From assembly GCA_029267175.1 (NCBI GenBank), contig JARIDJ010000029.1, forward strand, positions 1 to 51,715: DNA of 51,715 nt, given 5' to 3'. The notes under the pieces are model-generated. The model saw nothing but the letters and a program-made list of their open reading frames with translations. It was not told the origin of the DNA and did no database searches. Of this stretch, positions 1 through 8,973 are shown in pieces (position 1 is the stretch's first letter; every line of letters begins with the position of its first letter). A program made the position numbers and the translations under genes. Source of the stretch: Psychrobacter sp. (GTDB taxonomy: Bacteria; Pseudomonadota; Gammaproteobacteria; Pseudomonadales; Moraxellaceae).

Positions 1-941
1 GTATGGTACTGATTAGTATGTTCTTAATCAGTCTAGGAGTCTATGCCCTTATTTTCCCGCTTGAGCGCAAATTACAGCTGATTCAGGTCGGGGTCAATGA
101 GGTCAGTGATGGTAATCTGGATATTCAGGTACAGGTCATTGGCCAAGACGAGATTGCGCGGCTATCAGCGACTTTTAATGCGATGACTTCTCATATTAAA
201 CGTTTGATTGAGTCACAACGGGAGCTGACGCGCGCGGTCTCGCATGAGCTGCGTACTCCAGTTGCGCGTATTCGTTTTGCCGTTGATATGCTGGCGGATA
301 CTGAGGATGAAGACTCAAGGTTTATGCAGCGGGATTATATCGATGAAGATATTGAGGCGCTAAACGGCTTAATCGATGAGATTTTGACCTACGCCAAGTT
401 AGAAGAAGGCTCTCCTAAGCTTGATTTAGAATCCGTTAATCTCAAAGAATTAATTGAGCAAATCGTCCGCGAAACCAATGCTTTAGGTAAAGATATCAAG
501 GTTGTGGGTAATCCGCCTAATAGCAAAGTGACAGCTGTCGCCGATCGTCGCTACTTACACCGCGTTATTCAAAACCTAGCAGGTAATGCGCTACGTTATG
601 CCGAGGGTACTATTATTATTAGTGCTTGGGTCAAAAAGGGCAATGCTTTTGTCAGTGTCGAAGATGATGGGCAAGGTATTCCGGAGGCAGATCGCGAAAA
701 AGTATTTATTCCCTTTGCGCGCTTAGATGACAGTCGTACTCGCGCTTCGGGCGGTTATGGTTTGGGACTCTCTATCGTCTCGCGGATTGCTTTTTGGTTC
801 AATGGTAGTATGAGCGTTGATGAAAGCCCGGAGCTTGGCGGCGCTCGTTTTATTATGACTTGGCCTATCAAACCGCTTACGCAAACGATAGCCGCTGACC
901 AGATTACGCAAGAAAAAAGCGAGCGTAGCTTTGAGGAGTAA
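1..941 (+). CDS. bfmS: BfmS/RstB-type sensor histidine kinase (5' end missing)
   Basis: This is the C-terminal part of a membrane sensor histidine kinase; the gene enters from the left edge, so the first visible ATG at base 3 is probably not the real start. In order one sees the end of a transmembrane segment (MFLISLGVYALIFPLERK), a HAMP linker, the phosphoacceptor helix with SHELRTPVARIRF (the His is phosphorylated), and a HATPase domain with N box (NLAGNALRYA), DDGQGIP and GYGLGLSIVSRI. From memory these segments resemble Acinetobacter BfmS, the RstB-type kinase that controls envelope, capsule and biofilm genes through BfmR. The partner regulator should lie just upstream, outside the window. 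The family is certain; the BfmS name rests on remembered similarity and is less so. Confidence 0.8.
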   Translation, partial: MVLISMFLISLGVYALIFPLERKLQLIQVGVNEVSDGNLDIQVQVIGQDEIARLSATFNAMTSHIKRLIESQRELTRAVSHELRTPVARIRFAVDMLADTEDEDSRFMQRDYIDEDIEALNGLIDEILTYAKLEEGSPKLDLESVNLKELIEQIVRETNALGKDIKVVGNPPNSKVTAVADRRYLHRVIQNLAGNALRYAEGTIIISAWVKKGNAFVSVEDDGQGIPEADREKVFIPFARLDDSRTRASGGYGLGLSIVSRIAFWFNGSMSVDESPELGGARFIMTWPIKPLTQTIAADQITQEKSERSFEE

Positions 942-1049
942 GGCTACTAAGCCCAAATAGTTTAATAAATAGATAGCTTAATCAATAGACAGGCTTGCTT
1001 GCTGCATAAGCTCAATTAGAGTGTTTGACAAAACAAAGGAGAATAGAAC

Positions 1050-1229
1050 ATGCCTTATGTGTTTGGCGGACTGATTTTAGTCAATGCTGCGGTGCTGATT
1101 AGCTATTTGTTTTTTCAGCAACCTAGTGGCACTGAGAGTCTAAAACAAGCGCAAGCTGAGCTGGTAAACCCTATCGCTTTTACTAATAATTCGCAGTATC
1201 TGCCACCGCTCATTGGTGACAAAGAATAA
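1050..1229 (+). CDS. small single-span membrane protein, 59 aa
   Basis: A short reading frame of 59 codons with a good ribosome binding site (AAGGAG at 1036-1041, eight bases before the ATG). Residues 4-22 form one hydrophobic segment (VFGGLILVNAAVLISYLFF); the remainder is polar and Gln/Asn/Pro-rich, ending PPLIGDKE. It starts 108 bases after the kinase gene on the same strand, so it may be co-transcribed with it. Its end is 13 bases from the end of the convergent envZ gene, and a small 7-bp hairpin (1233-1253) lies at the junction. I do not recognise the family. The RBS and the coherent membrane segment argue that it is real. Confidence 0.6.
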   Translation: MPYVFGGLILVNAAVLISYLFFQQPSGTESLKQAQAELVNPIAFTNNSQYLPPLIGDKE

Positions 1230-1242
1230 AGAATGCTAGCTT

Positions 1243-2682
1243 TTAACTAGCATGGTCAGTATTACTACTATTATCAGCTGGCGTCTCTTCTGTTACTTTG
1301 GAGATCAGCGGTATCTTGATACAAACCTGTAAGCCGCCTTTAGGATGGTTTATAGCTTCTACGCTACCATGATGCAATCTAGCAATACGGTTGACGATAG
1401 CCAAACCTAGACCACTGCCTTGAGTGGTACGCGCTGTCTCACCGCGCTCAAAGGGCTGCATAATACGCTCTAGCTGATCTTCAGCTACGCCCTCTCCGCA
1501 GTCGCGCACACAAATGATTAATTGCTCCTGTGCTTCTTCAGTGAGACTGTGCTCACTAATGACATCCGTCTCGCCTGTGGTAGCCATCTGCTGAAGAGTC
1601 GGCACCACTTTTGCTGATAGATAAATAGGCGTCTTGCCATAGCGATTGGCGTTGTTGACTAAGTTAATAATCATGCGTTTAATAGACAGCGGTCTGATAG
1701 GGACAGGTTTGTCTAATTGCGACTCATAAATAATCTTCATTGGCGCAAATTGCACCATAATCTCATTAAATATAGTATCTAAATGAGTCAAGCGCACCGG
1801 CTCATCAGAGCCATCTTTCATAAAAGAGATAAACTGCTCCAAAATGGCATCCATATCTTCTACATCATAAATCAGCCCTTCACGAAAAAAATCATCCGGT
1901 AGCATCTCAGCGGTGAGGCGCATACGAGTTAGCGGCGTACGCAAATCATGGGAGATGCCCGCGAGCATAATAGTCCGCTCTTTTTGCGCTTGATTGAGGG
2001 TAGTAAACAATCGGTTAAAAGCTAGATTGGCTTGGCGAATCTCAGTCGGTCCTGAGTGCGTTGGTAGAGTAGTGGCATGACCGAGCCGAATATAATTAGT
2101 AGCGGCGCGCTGCAAGTGACGTAGCGGACGGTTGAGTTGCCGCGCTAATAAAATAATAGTGAGTAGCGTCAAAATAGGAATGCCTAGTAAAAAAAACAAC
2201 AACAAGGTCGGACTATATTCTGAATAATAGACCACAGGCTCTCGTATCCAAAAGCTAGTATCCGTGCTGTCTTGCACCCATAGCTGCGGCGTCGGCTTGA
2301 ATTTAAAGTAGACCTCAACAGGGCGACCCAACTGCGCTCCAATCTCTCGCTGTAAGACGTTGGTAAATAAACCTACGAACGCTTTGTCTTCAACTTGTGG
2401 AAAGTCGCTAGGGTTTTCAACTACCGCGACGTGCGAGTGCTCATATATCCAAGTGCGAAATTCAGGAGTATTTTGCCAATCCTTTTTGACACTACTTATC
2501 AGTTGTAGCTCAGTGGTCAAATAACGAGCATGTGTTTTTAGCTCTGGTAAATAAAGACTACGCCAAAAGAATAAAATCGACAAACCTACACTAATAATCA
2601 CAATAAAAGTGACCATAAAAGTGGTTAGCCAGCTATTAGACCAGCTACTAGAGCGACGCAGGGGAGTATTCGGAGTGCTCAT
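1243..2682 (-). CDS. envZ: osmosensor histidine kinase EnvZ
   Basis: A 479-residue inner-membrane histidine kinase. It has a transmembrane helix at about 19-40, a periplasmic domain, a second helix at about 158-181, a HAMP linker, the dimerisation/phosphoacceptor helix with GISHDLRTPLTRMRL (His245), and a HATPase domain with N box (NLVNNANRYG), DCGEGV and GSGLGLAIVNRI. The H-box is almost identical to that of E. coli EnvZ (SHDLRTPLTRIRL), and the EnvZ-type HAMP and length (450 in E. coli) agree. EnvZ phosphorylates and dephosphorylates OmpR to set porin expression. Unusually, the gene is not next to ompR: an OmpR gene lies on the same strand at 13053-13808. The loop between N and G boxes is enlarged and Glu/Thr-rich. 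Confidence 0.85.
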   Translation of the reverse strand: MSTPNTPLRRSSSWSNSWLTTFMVTFIVIISVGLSILFFWRSLYLPELKTHARYLTTELQLISSVKKDWQNTPEFRTWIYEHSHVAVVENPSDFPQVEDKAFVGLFTNVLQREIGAQLGRPVEVYFKFKPTPQLWVQDSTDTSFWIREPVVYYSEYSPTLLLFFLLGIPILTLLTIILLARQLNRPLRHLQRAATNYIRLGHATTLPTHSGPTEIRQANLAFNRLFTTLNQAQKERTIMLAGISHDLRTPLTRMRLTAEMLPDDFFREGLIYDVEDMDAILEQFISFMKDGSDEPVRLTHLDTIFNEIMVQFAPMKIIYESQLDKPVPIRPLSIKRMIINLVNNANRYGKTPIYLSAKVVPTLQQMATTGETDVISEHSLTEEAQEQLIICVRDCGEGVAEDQLERIMQPFERGETARTTQGSGLGLAIVNRIARLHHGSVEAINHPKGGLQVCIKIPLISKVTEETPADNSSNTDHAS

Positions 2683-2920
2683 AAGCAGAGGTTATTCCTA
2701 AAGACATGGTTCAATGTAGTTCGACAAAGAAGCTATATAGATGCTGCTAACCGCAAATAATACTAATGCAGCTAAGCATGAGTATAGTGCAATAGCAAAA
2801 AATGCGCCATGGGGTCAAGCAGATACTAGGCTGCTAACCGCTAAAATCATAGGGTTTAAGTCATTGTTATAACACGAGTAAATAAACACAGTTTATGTTT
2901 TAAAAGAAAAGAGTCTATGA

Positions 2921-2926
2921 TATAAT
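2921..2926 (+). promoter_or_regulatory. -10 element for rpsP operon
   Basis: A perfect TATAAT 39 bases before the rpsP start codon. It predicts transcription from about 2932, giving a leader of roughly 33 bases, which also excludes the upstream TTG at 2926 as the start of S16. No convincing -35 hexamer is seen at the usual distance. Confidence 0.55.
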
Positions 2927-2964
2927 TGTGCCCTTTTTGGTATACCTGCAAAGAGAGAAATCAG

Positions 2965-3234
2965 ATGGTTGTTATTCGTTTAGCACGGGGCGGTGCCAAA
3001 AAACGCCCATTTTATCAAGTTGTAGTTGCTGATCAACGCCGCGCGCGTGATGGCCGTTACATTGAAAATATCGGCTTTTTTAACCCGCTAGCTAAAGAGT
3101 CAGAAGAAGCGGTTCGCTTAAATATGGAAGCGTATCAAGCGTGGATCGAAAAAGGTGCACAACCTTCAGATCGCGTAGCTTCATTAGCAAAGACTTATAG
3201 CAAGTCTATCGCTAACACAGAAGCGACTGCTTAA
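2965..3234 (+). CDS. rpsP: 30S ribosomal protein S16
   Basis: An 89-residue protein beginning [20 protein letters not shown] and containing [13 protein letters not shown], both diagnostic of S16, which binds 16S rRNA and is needed for 30S assembly. Start chosen at the ATG at 2965 because the purine-rich AAGAGAGAAA (2951-2960) lies at RBS distance and the family begins MVxIRL; an in-frame upstream extension to 2926 would precede the predicted transcription start. First gene of the conserved rpsP-rimM-trmD-rplS operon. The end is slightly longer and Ala/Thr-rich compared with E. coli (82 aa). Confidence 0.96.
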   Translation: MVVIRLARGGAKKRPFYQVVVADQRRARDGRYIENIGFFNPLAKESEEAVRLNMEAYQAWIEKGAQPSDRVASLAKTYSKSIANTEATA

Positions 3235-3428
3235 GTTTTTGACTTTAGCACGATAAAAAAGTAACTAGCGTAGCTGGCATGATCAGTATGCGCAATTAAC
3301 GGTTTACCGTACTAGAAGATTGTTACTCCGTTAATGATCTGGATTTACTGCTAGTCATAATCATATTATTGTCCTAGTGCTACGTTCTAGTATTACCAGG
3401 TACTGCATTCATCAAATTTAGGTTCGTT

Positions 3429-3959
3429 ATGTCATCAGCATCTACTAATAACCTTATGAAAATAGGTCAGCTCAAAAAGCCTTACGGCATTAAAGGTTGG
3501 CTTTGGGTCTTTAGCGATACTGACGATCGGACAGCTATCTTTGCTATGCAGCCATGGTATATGAAGACAGCTATGGGCATGAAGCCTTTGACAGTCAAAG
3601 CTTGGCGCGAGCAAGGCACAGGAATTGTCGCTCAGTTTGAGCAAATTCCTGATCGTAATGTCGCTGAAACCATGAATGGGGTAACCCTTTGGGTGCAGCA
3701 AGACGTTTTGCCTGAGACTGGCGAAGATGAGTACTATTGGTCGGATCTGATCGGGGTACAAGTCTTCAATGAGCAAGATGAGTATTTAGGCGACATCGCT
3801 GAGATGTTCGAAACTGGTGCCCACGATATTATGCGGGTAGCGGCAACCTCGGATAGTTTGGATGGTGAAGAGCGCCTTATACCTTGGCATAAGCAAACAG
3901 TGATTGAGGTGGATATGTCCGCCAAAAAAATCATTGCGGCTTGGCCGAGCGATTATTGA
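3429..3959 (+). CDS. rimM: ribosome maturation factor RimM
   Basis: A 176-residue cytoplasmic protein that binds S19 and assists maturation of the 30S head. The N-terminal RimM barrel starts with KIGQLKKPYGIKGWLWV (family GxxGxxHGxxGxxxV pattern, with Pro-Tyr where His is common), and the C-terminal PRC-barrel contains EYYWSDLIGVQVFN and ends with the LIPWHKQTVIEVDM segment typical of the family. It follows rpsP by 194 bases and precedes trmD, the standard order. The rather long gap to rpsP shows no obvious terminator. Confidence 0.95.
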   Translation: MSSASTNNLMKIGQLKKPYGIKGWLWVFSDTDDRTAIFAMQPWYMKTAMGMKPLTVKAWREQGTGIVAQFEQIPDRNVAETMNGVTLWVQQDVLPETGEDEYYWSDLIGVQVFNEQDEYLGDIAEMFETGAHDIMRVAATSDSLDGEERLIPWHKQTVIEVDMSAKKIIAAWPSDY

Positions 3960-4070
3960 GACGCTGATTGCTGGTCGTTAGTGATTAACGACTAATCGCA
4001 TTTGGTTTATCATTATCGTTTTGTTCAGCGGCTAGGTTACTGTGAGTATGCGTTATCGTGAGTAGAGTCG

Positions 4071-4829
4071 ATGTATTTTGCCGTAATTAGTATTTTCCCT
4101 GAGATGTTTGCCTCGATCCGTGATTTTGGTATCACCGGACGGGCGGTGACTCAGCAGCAAGTTACGATTGAATGTATCAACCCTCGCGACTATACCACGG
4201 ATAATTATCGCCGTATTGATGAGCGTCCTTTCGGGGGTGGTCCTGGTATGGTGATGATGGCTGAGCCATTAGCGCAAGCTATTGATGATGCTAAAAAGCG
4301 AGCCAGTCAGCACGGTTGCCGTATCGATAAACAGTACTGTCCGGTGATTTATATGTCGCCACAAGGACAGACGCTAAGTGAAAATAGCGTGCTTGAAATG
4401 AGTGATTACGATGGCATGATTTTATTATGCGGTCGTTATGAAGGCATTGATGAGCGCTTATTAGCACAGTATGTCGATAAGGAAGTGTCGCTTGGGGACT
4501 ACGTGTTAACCGGCGGCGAGCTACCAGCGATGGTGCTGATGGATAGTGTGATACGTCGTCTGCCAGACATCATGGGCGATGATAAATCAGCTGAGCAAGA
4601 CTCATTTGTTGATGGCTTGCTTGATTGTCCGCACTACACTAAGCCGCATGACTTTGCCGGTATGAGTGTCCCTGAGGTGTTACTCTCGGGTCATCATGCC
4701 AATATCGCTAAGTGGCGTTTTAATCAGCAAGTGCTGCGTACTCAGGCTAGACGCCCTGACTTATGGCAAGCTTTTACTCCCAACGCTGAGCAAGCGAGAT
4801 GGCTAAAAGAATTGTCAAAGCAAGGTTAA
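4071..4829 (+). CDS. trmD: tRNA (guanine-N1-)-methyltransferase TrmD
   Basis: A 252-residue SPOUT methyltransferase that makes m1G37 in tRNAs reading CNN codons, preventing +1 frameshifts. The sequence shows the family landmarks in order: ISIFPEMF at the N-terminus, [11 protein letters not shown], the trefoil-knot SAM site with [13 protein letters not shown] and [16 protein letters not shown], then the C-terminal helical domain with PHYTKP and the [14 protein letters not shown] segment. Length matches E. coli TrmD (255). It sits 111 bases after rimM in the rpsP operon. Confidence 0.97.
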   Translation: MYFAVISIFPEMFASIRDFGITGRAVTQQQVTIECINPRDYTTDNYRRIDERPFGGGPGMVMMAEPLAQAIDDAKKRASQHGCRIDKQYCPVIYMSPQGQTLSENSVLEMSDYDGMILLCGRYEGIDERLLAQYVDKEVSLGDYVLTGGELPAMVLMDSVIRRLPDIMGDDKSAEQDSFVDGLLDCPHYTKPHDFAGMSVPEVLLSGHHANIAKWRFNQQVLRTQARRPDLWQAFTPNAEQARWLKELSKQG

Positions 4830-5063
4830 AGTAGTTTCAAACTAAGACGGCAAAGCAGTAACGAGCTAACTAGTATAGCTAAATCGTTACTAATAGAATT
4901 TTGAGCAATAATAAATTGGCTATAGCTTAATGGCCTTTTATCAAAACCCCTTTACCTTGTATCTGTCTATTATCCAATTAGAGAGTAGCTTAGATACAAT
5001 TAATTATTACAAACAGGTGATATGCGCATAGCCTCTATTATCTAATGTGAGGAGATAACTCTC

Positions 5064-5486
5064 ATGAGCAACAAACATCCATTAGTTCAAAGCGTTGAAA
5101 ATTCTCAACTAATAGAACGCCCTAGTTTCAGCCCTGGCGATACTGTTGTCGTACAAGTCAAAGTTCGTGAAGGCGAGCGTGAGCGTTTACAGGCCTTTGA
5201 AGGCGTAGTCATCGCTAAGCGTAACCGTGGTCTGAACTCTGCCTTTACCGTGCGTAAAATTTCAAGCGGTGTTGGTGTTGAGCGTGCATTCCAATTGCAT
5301 TCTCCTATCATTGACAGCATTGAAGTCAAACGCCGCGGCGCTGTTCGTCGTGCCAAACTTTACTACTTACGTGAGCGTTCTGGTAAATCAGCACGTATCC
5401 GCGAGAAGCTCGGTGCACGTCCCGTTGCTCAAAAGAAAACTAGCGCTAATGTTCCTGATGCTGTCGAAACAGCGCCTGGTATTTAA
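5064..5486 (+). CDS. rplS: 50S ribosomal protein L19
   Basis: A 140-residue protein with the L19 core: [58 protein letters not shown] and [19 protein letters not shown]19 sits at the 30S-50S interface. It is about 25 residues longer than in E. coli, with an Ala/Thr/Val-rich tail after the RIREKL motif. Good RBS (GAGGAG at about 5049). Last gene of the rpsP operon; a strong terminator follows at 5581-5618. Confidence 0.96.
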   Translation: MSNKHPLVQSVENSQLIERPSFSPGDTVVVQVKVREGERERLQAFEGVVIAKRNRGLNSAFTVRKISSGVGVERAFQLHSPIIDSIEVKRRGAVRRAKLYYLRERSGKSARIREKLGARPVAQKKTSANVPDAVETAPGI

Positions 5487-5580
5487 TGTAAATACTAGTA
5501 TTAGCTCTCAGTTTTGAGACAAGTTACAAGCCCTTATTCATAGGTTTATTATATAAATAAGTAGGCGTACCAAAAAAGAC

Positions 5581-5618
5581 AAAACCCCAATCTATGCCTA
5601 AGCTAGATTGGGGTTTTT
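5581..5618. terminator. bidirectional terminator, rplS / DUF4442 gene
   Basis: Inverted repeat AAAACCCCAATCTA (5581-5594) and TAGATTGGGGTTTT (5604-5617) with a 9-base loop. The A-tract and T-tract on its two sides let it act in both directions, so it ends both the rpsP operon and the convergent gene at 5663-6271. Confidence 0.9.
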
Positions 5619-5662
5619 GTTTGTGCCTATAAATGTAATGTCAGCAGTCTTATCTTATAAGT

Positions 5663-6271
5663 TTAACTATTTGTGTCAGTGCTATTTGTCTGGGAGCTAT
5701 TTATTTGGGAGCTAGGCTTTTCAGGTAAATCTAAACGACTCGCTTGGTTTTTAGATTTACTGTGTTTACGCAAACGGATGTAGACCGTCTTAGTCACTAT
5801 AGCGATGACTTTATGGTTTTTGTCAACGATTTCAGTGCGATACTCTCGAAACACTGGCTCGCCGCTCTCAGCTAGTTTACGAATAGTAGTCGCCTCCGTA
5901 CTAGAGACTTTGATGCGGGCAGTAACTTCGCTAGTGCCTGGAGCCACAAATTCGATATGCGAGCTTTTGTCCCATACCACGTAATTGCTGCCTAATTGCT
6001 GCATCAATAACATCATATAAAACGGATCAATCATCGAGTACAAACTACCGCCAAACTGCGTACCAACAATATTTTTATTAAAAGGGGTGAGTCCCATGCT
6101 GACCACACATAGGCCTTGATCGGTGTCTAGGTGTTCAAGCTTGATACCAGCGCCAAGGTAGGGGGCGTAAGTGTTGATACGCAGTTTTAGCAGATGCGGC
6201 GTCAGTATTGGCATCAAGTATTGCTTAGCTTTACGGTTTAATATCTCTAAATTTTTTGGAAATAGACTCAT
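5663..6271 (-). CDS. DUF4442 hotdog-fold thioesterase-like protein
   Basis: A 202-residue cytoplasmic protein. The middle holds a hotdog-fold pattern: GLCVVSMGLTPFNKNIVGTQFGGSLYSMIDPFYMMLLMQQLG, followed by a strand-rich half (VEF VAPGTSEVTARIKV). This arrangement, with a central GT(x)FGG...L helix, matches the DUF4442 (YiiD C-terminal/PaaI-like) group, some of which hydrolyse acyl-CoA or acyl-carrier thioesters. Substrate is unknown. The C-terminal 35 residues are Ser/Asn/Gln/Thr-rich and look disordered; they include a 15-bp imperfect tandem duplication near 5682-5711. No linked pathway genes. Confidence 0.7.
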   Translation of the reverse strand: MSLFPKNLEILNRKAKQYLMPILTPHLLKLRINTYAPYLGAGIKLEHLDTDQGLCVVSMGLTPFNKNIVGTQFGGSLYSMIDPFYMMLLMQQLGSNYVVWDKSSHIEFVAPGTSEVTARIKVSSTEATTIRKLAESGEPVFREYRTEIVDKNHKVIAIVTKTVYIRLRKHSKSKNQASRLDLPEKPSSQINSSQTNSTDTNS

Positions 6272-6554
6272 TGGTTATCCTTCAATACCTAGTTTTTTAT
6301 AATAATATCAGTTGTCTGTAGGTTATTTATCGTCTGCGTGCAAACCGCTTAGCATAGACAAAAATAAGCCTTATCGCTAGCTCAAAAACGTAAATAATGT
6401 ACAAGTGTATACCTAGAGTCAGTTTTTTTGTATTTTATAACCTGACTTAGTCCTTAATAAAAATTAACTAATTGTGCGACAACACTCGCATTCTCATTTT
6501 TGATGACCTACAATAACGGCCAATTTGTCTGAAGCCAGTCAAATTTTAGCTATT

Positions 6555-6606
6555 CATTAATGAGTTAGTGGCCCCAATCCCTTAGTTAGCCTTTAACTCA
6601 TTAATG
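6555..6606. repeat. 13-bp perfect dyad before DUF3360 gene
   Basis: CATTAATGAGTTA (6555-6567) is perfectly inverted at 6594-6606, with a 26-base loop whose flanks can extend the stem (GGC/GCC). It lies 31 bases before the start codon of the permease gene at 6638. It could be an operator or a leader hairpin. The rest of the gap 6272-6637 is AT-rich with nothing else I can support. Confidence 0.55.
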
Positions 6607-6637
6607 GATCAAATCTCAGTCAACATAAGGAGATGTG

Positions 6638-8164
6638 ATGAGTAATTCTCAAATCCCCGCATCGACAACTGCAGCGAAAAATTCTGATCCCTCGCTACAT
6701 GATAGCGAACTCAACGGCAGTTATAGTGAGCTGCACAAACCTTACTCCAGCTTTAAGAGTCGTGACGCTTACCTTAAGCATGAGTTACAAATCATGCAGC
6801 CTAGGCGCTGGCGTCCAAACTTGCCCTTTCGAGATTATCGTTTTGAGTTCGAAGATACTATTCCCGCCATGGCCGCCACTATCGGTAAAGTAGTGATGGT
6901 CGGCGCCATTGCGGCTACCTTTGCCGGTCCTTTAGGCTTAGGTGAAGCTTTTGTCTTAGAAAATGTGCGTTATGAGCTACTTATTGTGGCCTTATTTGTC
7001 ATTTTGTTTTCAGGGTTTTTATTACCTACTGCCAACCTTGCTGGTACGCACGGCCCGCTTATCCCGCTTATTCCTATTGTGGTGGCAGCGGGTGGCCATC
7101 CTATGGCTTTTGGCTTATTGATTGGTGCTTTTGGCTCATTATTAGCGATTAGTAAAGGCGGAAGCTTACTTGCAAACTTGACTAGTAAGGGGGTCTGCGG
7201 CGGTCTGCTGCTGTACTTGGGCTTTATTGGTACCACCTCGCAAGTCAAGAATCTTTTTGCTTGGTCAGAATCTATCGGCATGACCCATATCGCCTTTACG
7301 GTGATTTTATGCACGATATTGCTTTATGCTTTACTTGAGCATTGGCAAAAGCGCTGGCTTGCCGTACCGCTGAGCTGTTTTTTGGGCGGAGGTATCGCTT
7401 TTGCTATGGGCGCGCCATTTGAGTTTCAAACCGCACCCGGCCTGCCAAACATGAGCCCTATGTATTGGTGGGGCGAAAATACAGGTTGGATGTTAGGCTT
7501 ACCGACGATTGAGAGTTTCATTGTGGTACTGCCTTTTGCTATCTTAGCAGTAGCGATGTGGTCACCTGACTTTTTGGGCCATCAAGTGTTTCAAAAGATC
7601 AGCTACCCTAAGCGTACTGAGCGCGTACTGATGGACATTGATGATACTATGGTTAGTGCCTCGTTTCGTCAGGTAGCCGGCTCATTACTGGGCGGTACTA
7701 ACTTTGCTTCTTCGTGGGGGACTTATATCGTACCGGCCGCCATTGCTAAGCGTCCTATTCCGGCAGGAGCGGTGCTAACGGCGCTGTTTTGCCTAGTAGC
7801 AGGGGTTTGGGGCTATCCAATGGATTTGGCTATTTGGGAGCCGGTCATGTGTGTGGCGCTGATTGTAGGGGTATTTATTCCACTACTTGAGGCGGGTATG
7901 GAGATGACGCGAGAAGGTAAAACCACCCAATCTGCGGCGATTGTAGTGTTTGCCTCAGCACTGGTAAACCCAGCTTTTGGTTGGTCACTGACTTTAGTAC
8001 TTGATAATCTAGGTCTGATTGGCTCAAAAGAGCGCAGTGCTAGCTTGACTAAGATGAGCCGCTGGATCATTCCCGTAGTCACCTTTATCGTTTTGACCGG
8101 AGTGATGGCAATCGTTGGTATGTTGCCAGGAATTCCAGCATTACTACCAGGATTTCGTCATTAA
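6638..8164 (+). CDS. DUF3360-like multi-pass membrane permease
   Basis: A 508-residue polytopic inner-membrane protein with about 11-12 hydrophobic segments after a 75-residue hydrophilic N-terminus. Conserved-looking stretches include LPTANLAGTHGPLIPLIP, GAFGSLLAISKGGSLLANL and FLGHQVFQKISYP with acidic VLMDIDDTM. The length and the THGPLIPLIPIV segment fit the DUF3360 family, which has a transporter-like architecture related to the SulP/uracil-xanthine permease fold; the substrate is unknown. Start at ATG 6638 is preferred over the GTG at 6635 because AAGGAG (6627-6632) is five bases from it. A terminator follows at 8191-8220. The DUF number is a recollection, not a search result. Confidence 0.65.
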   Translation: MSNSQIPASTTAAKNSDPSLHDSELNGSYSELHKPYSSFKSRDAYLKHELQIMQPRRWRPNLPFRDYRFEFEDTIPAMAATIGKVVMVGAIAATFAGPLGLGEAFVLENVRYELLIVALFVILFSGFLLPTANLAGTHGPLIPLIPIVVAAGGHPMAFGLLIGAFGSLLAISKGGSLLANLTSKGVCGGLLLYLGFIGTTSQVKNLFAWSESIGMTHIAFTVILCTILLYALLEHWQKRWLAVPLSCFLGGGIAFAMGAPFEFQTAPGLPNMSPMYWWGENTGWMLGLPTIESFIVVLPFAILAVAMWSPDFLGHQVFQKISYPKRTERVLMDIDDTMVSASFRQVAGSLLGGTNFASSWGTYIVPAAIAKRPIPAGAVLTALFCLVAGVWGYPMDLAIWEPVMCVALIVGVFIPLLEAGMEMTREGKTTQSAAIVVFASALVNPAFGWSLTLVLDNLGLIGSKERSASLTKMSRWIIPVVTFIVLTGVMAIVGMLPGIPALLPGFRH

Positions 8165-8190
8165 GTTGAGTTAAAAGATCTTTAAATATC

Positions 8191-8220
8191 ATAAAGCCAG
8201 CTCGTAGCTGGCTTTATTTT
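8191..8220. terminator. bidirectional terminator, DUF3360 gene / dsbA
   Basis: ATAAAGCCAGCT is inverted around a very short loop (8191-8216), followed by TTTT. It separates the convergent permease and dsbA genes. Confidence 0.85.
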
Positions 8221-8271
8221 TGACTAAAATTAGTTTTTGTTAGCAACAATCAAATAATTATTTTTAGCTAA

Positions 8272-8889
8272 TTATTTTTCAGCGCGCACTTTATCTACTA
8301 AGAAGTCTACTACTTTAGGCACTTTGGCATCTTCACCAGTCACCACGTATTTACCTTGTACCACTACCGCTGGCACGCCTGATAGCTGATAGCGTTTAGC
8401 GCCCGCTTGCGAGCGTCCGATCTTGGTGCCAACAGCGAATGAGTTATATAGGCTGTTAAATTTCTTTTGATCGACGCCTTTAGACGCGTACCATTTGCTC
8501 AAGGATGCTTGATCAAAAAGCTTTTTGCCATCTTTATGGATAGCGTCAAATAAAGCATCGTGAGTCTTGTTCTCATAACCCAAAAGCTGAGCGGCATAAA
8601 ACCCGCGAGCGCTAGCTTCCCAAACTGGATTTAGAGCGGCTGGAGTCTTAAAAAAAGCCACGTCTTTGTCTTTGGTTTTGGCCCATTTTTCCATATAAGG
8701 ATTTAGAGTATAGCAATGCGGACAACCGTACCAAAAGAACTCACGAACGATAATAGCATCACCGCTTATTTTTTCTGGATTATCAAGAACTTTATAGTCT
8801 TTACCAGCGACATAATCAGCCGCTTGTACGCTCATATTGGTCAAGCCAATAGCGCAGGCTAAACCAGTCAATGCGAGGGCACGTTTCAT
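8272..8889 (-). CDS. dsbA: periplasmic thiol:disulfide interchange protein DsbA
   Basis: A 205-residue exported oxidoreductase that introduces disulfides into periplasmic proteins and is reoxidised by DsbB. A signal peptide (MKRALALTGLACAIGLTNMSVQA) is followed by a mature thioredoxin-fold domain with the CPHC active site (Cys56/Cys59, in FFWYGCPHCYTLNPYMEKW) and the cis-Pro loop SGVPAVVV. CPHC is the classic DsbA dipeptide. Length matches E. coli DsbA (208). No neighbouring dsb genes; divergent from the ubiG region. Confidence 0.93.
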   Translation of the reverse strand: MKRALALTGLACAIGLTNMSVQAADYVAGKDYKVLDNPEKISGDAIIVREFFWYGCPHCYTLNPYMEKWAKTKDKDVAFFKTPAALNPVWEASARGFYAAQLLGYENKTHDALFDAIHKDGKKLFDQASLSKWYASKGVDQKKFNSLYNSFAVGTKIGRSQAGAKRYQLSGVPAVVVQGKYVVTGEDAKVPKVVDFLVDKVRAEK

Positions 8890-8973
8890 ATTTTTTCCTA
8901 TGATTGTTAAGGCTTGAGGGTATTAAAAAGCACCTATTAAAAAGTGCTAAGAAAAGATTAAATAGAGTTGGGC

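Noticed and set aside
1233..1253. 7-bp hairpin ATGCTAG/CTAGCAT between convergent genes as a terminator
   Set aside because: Short stem, no T-run, and it overlaps the last codons of envZ; too weak to call.
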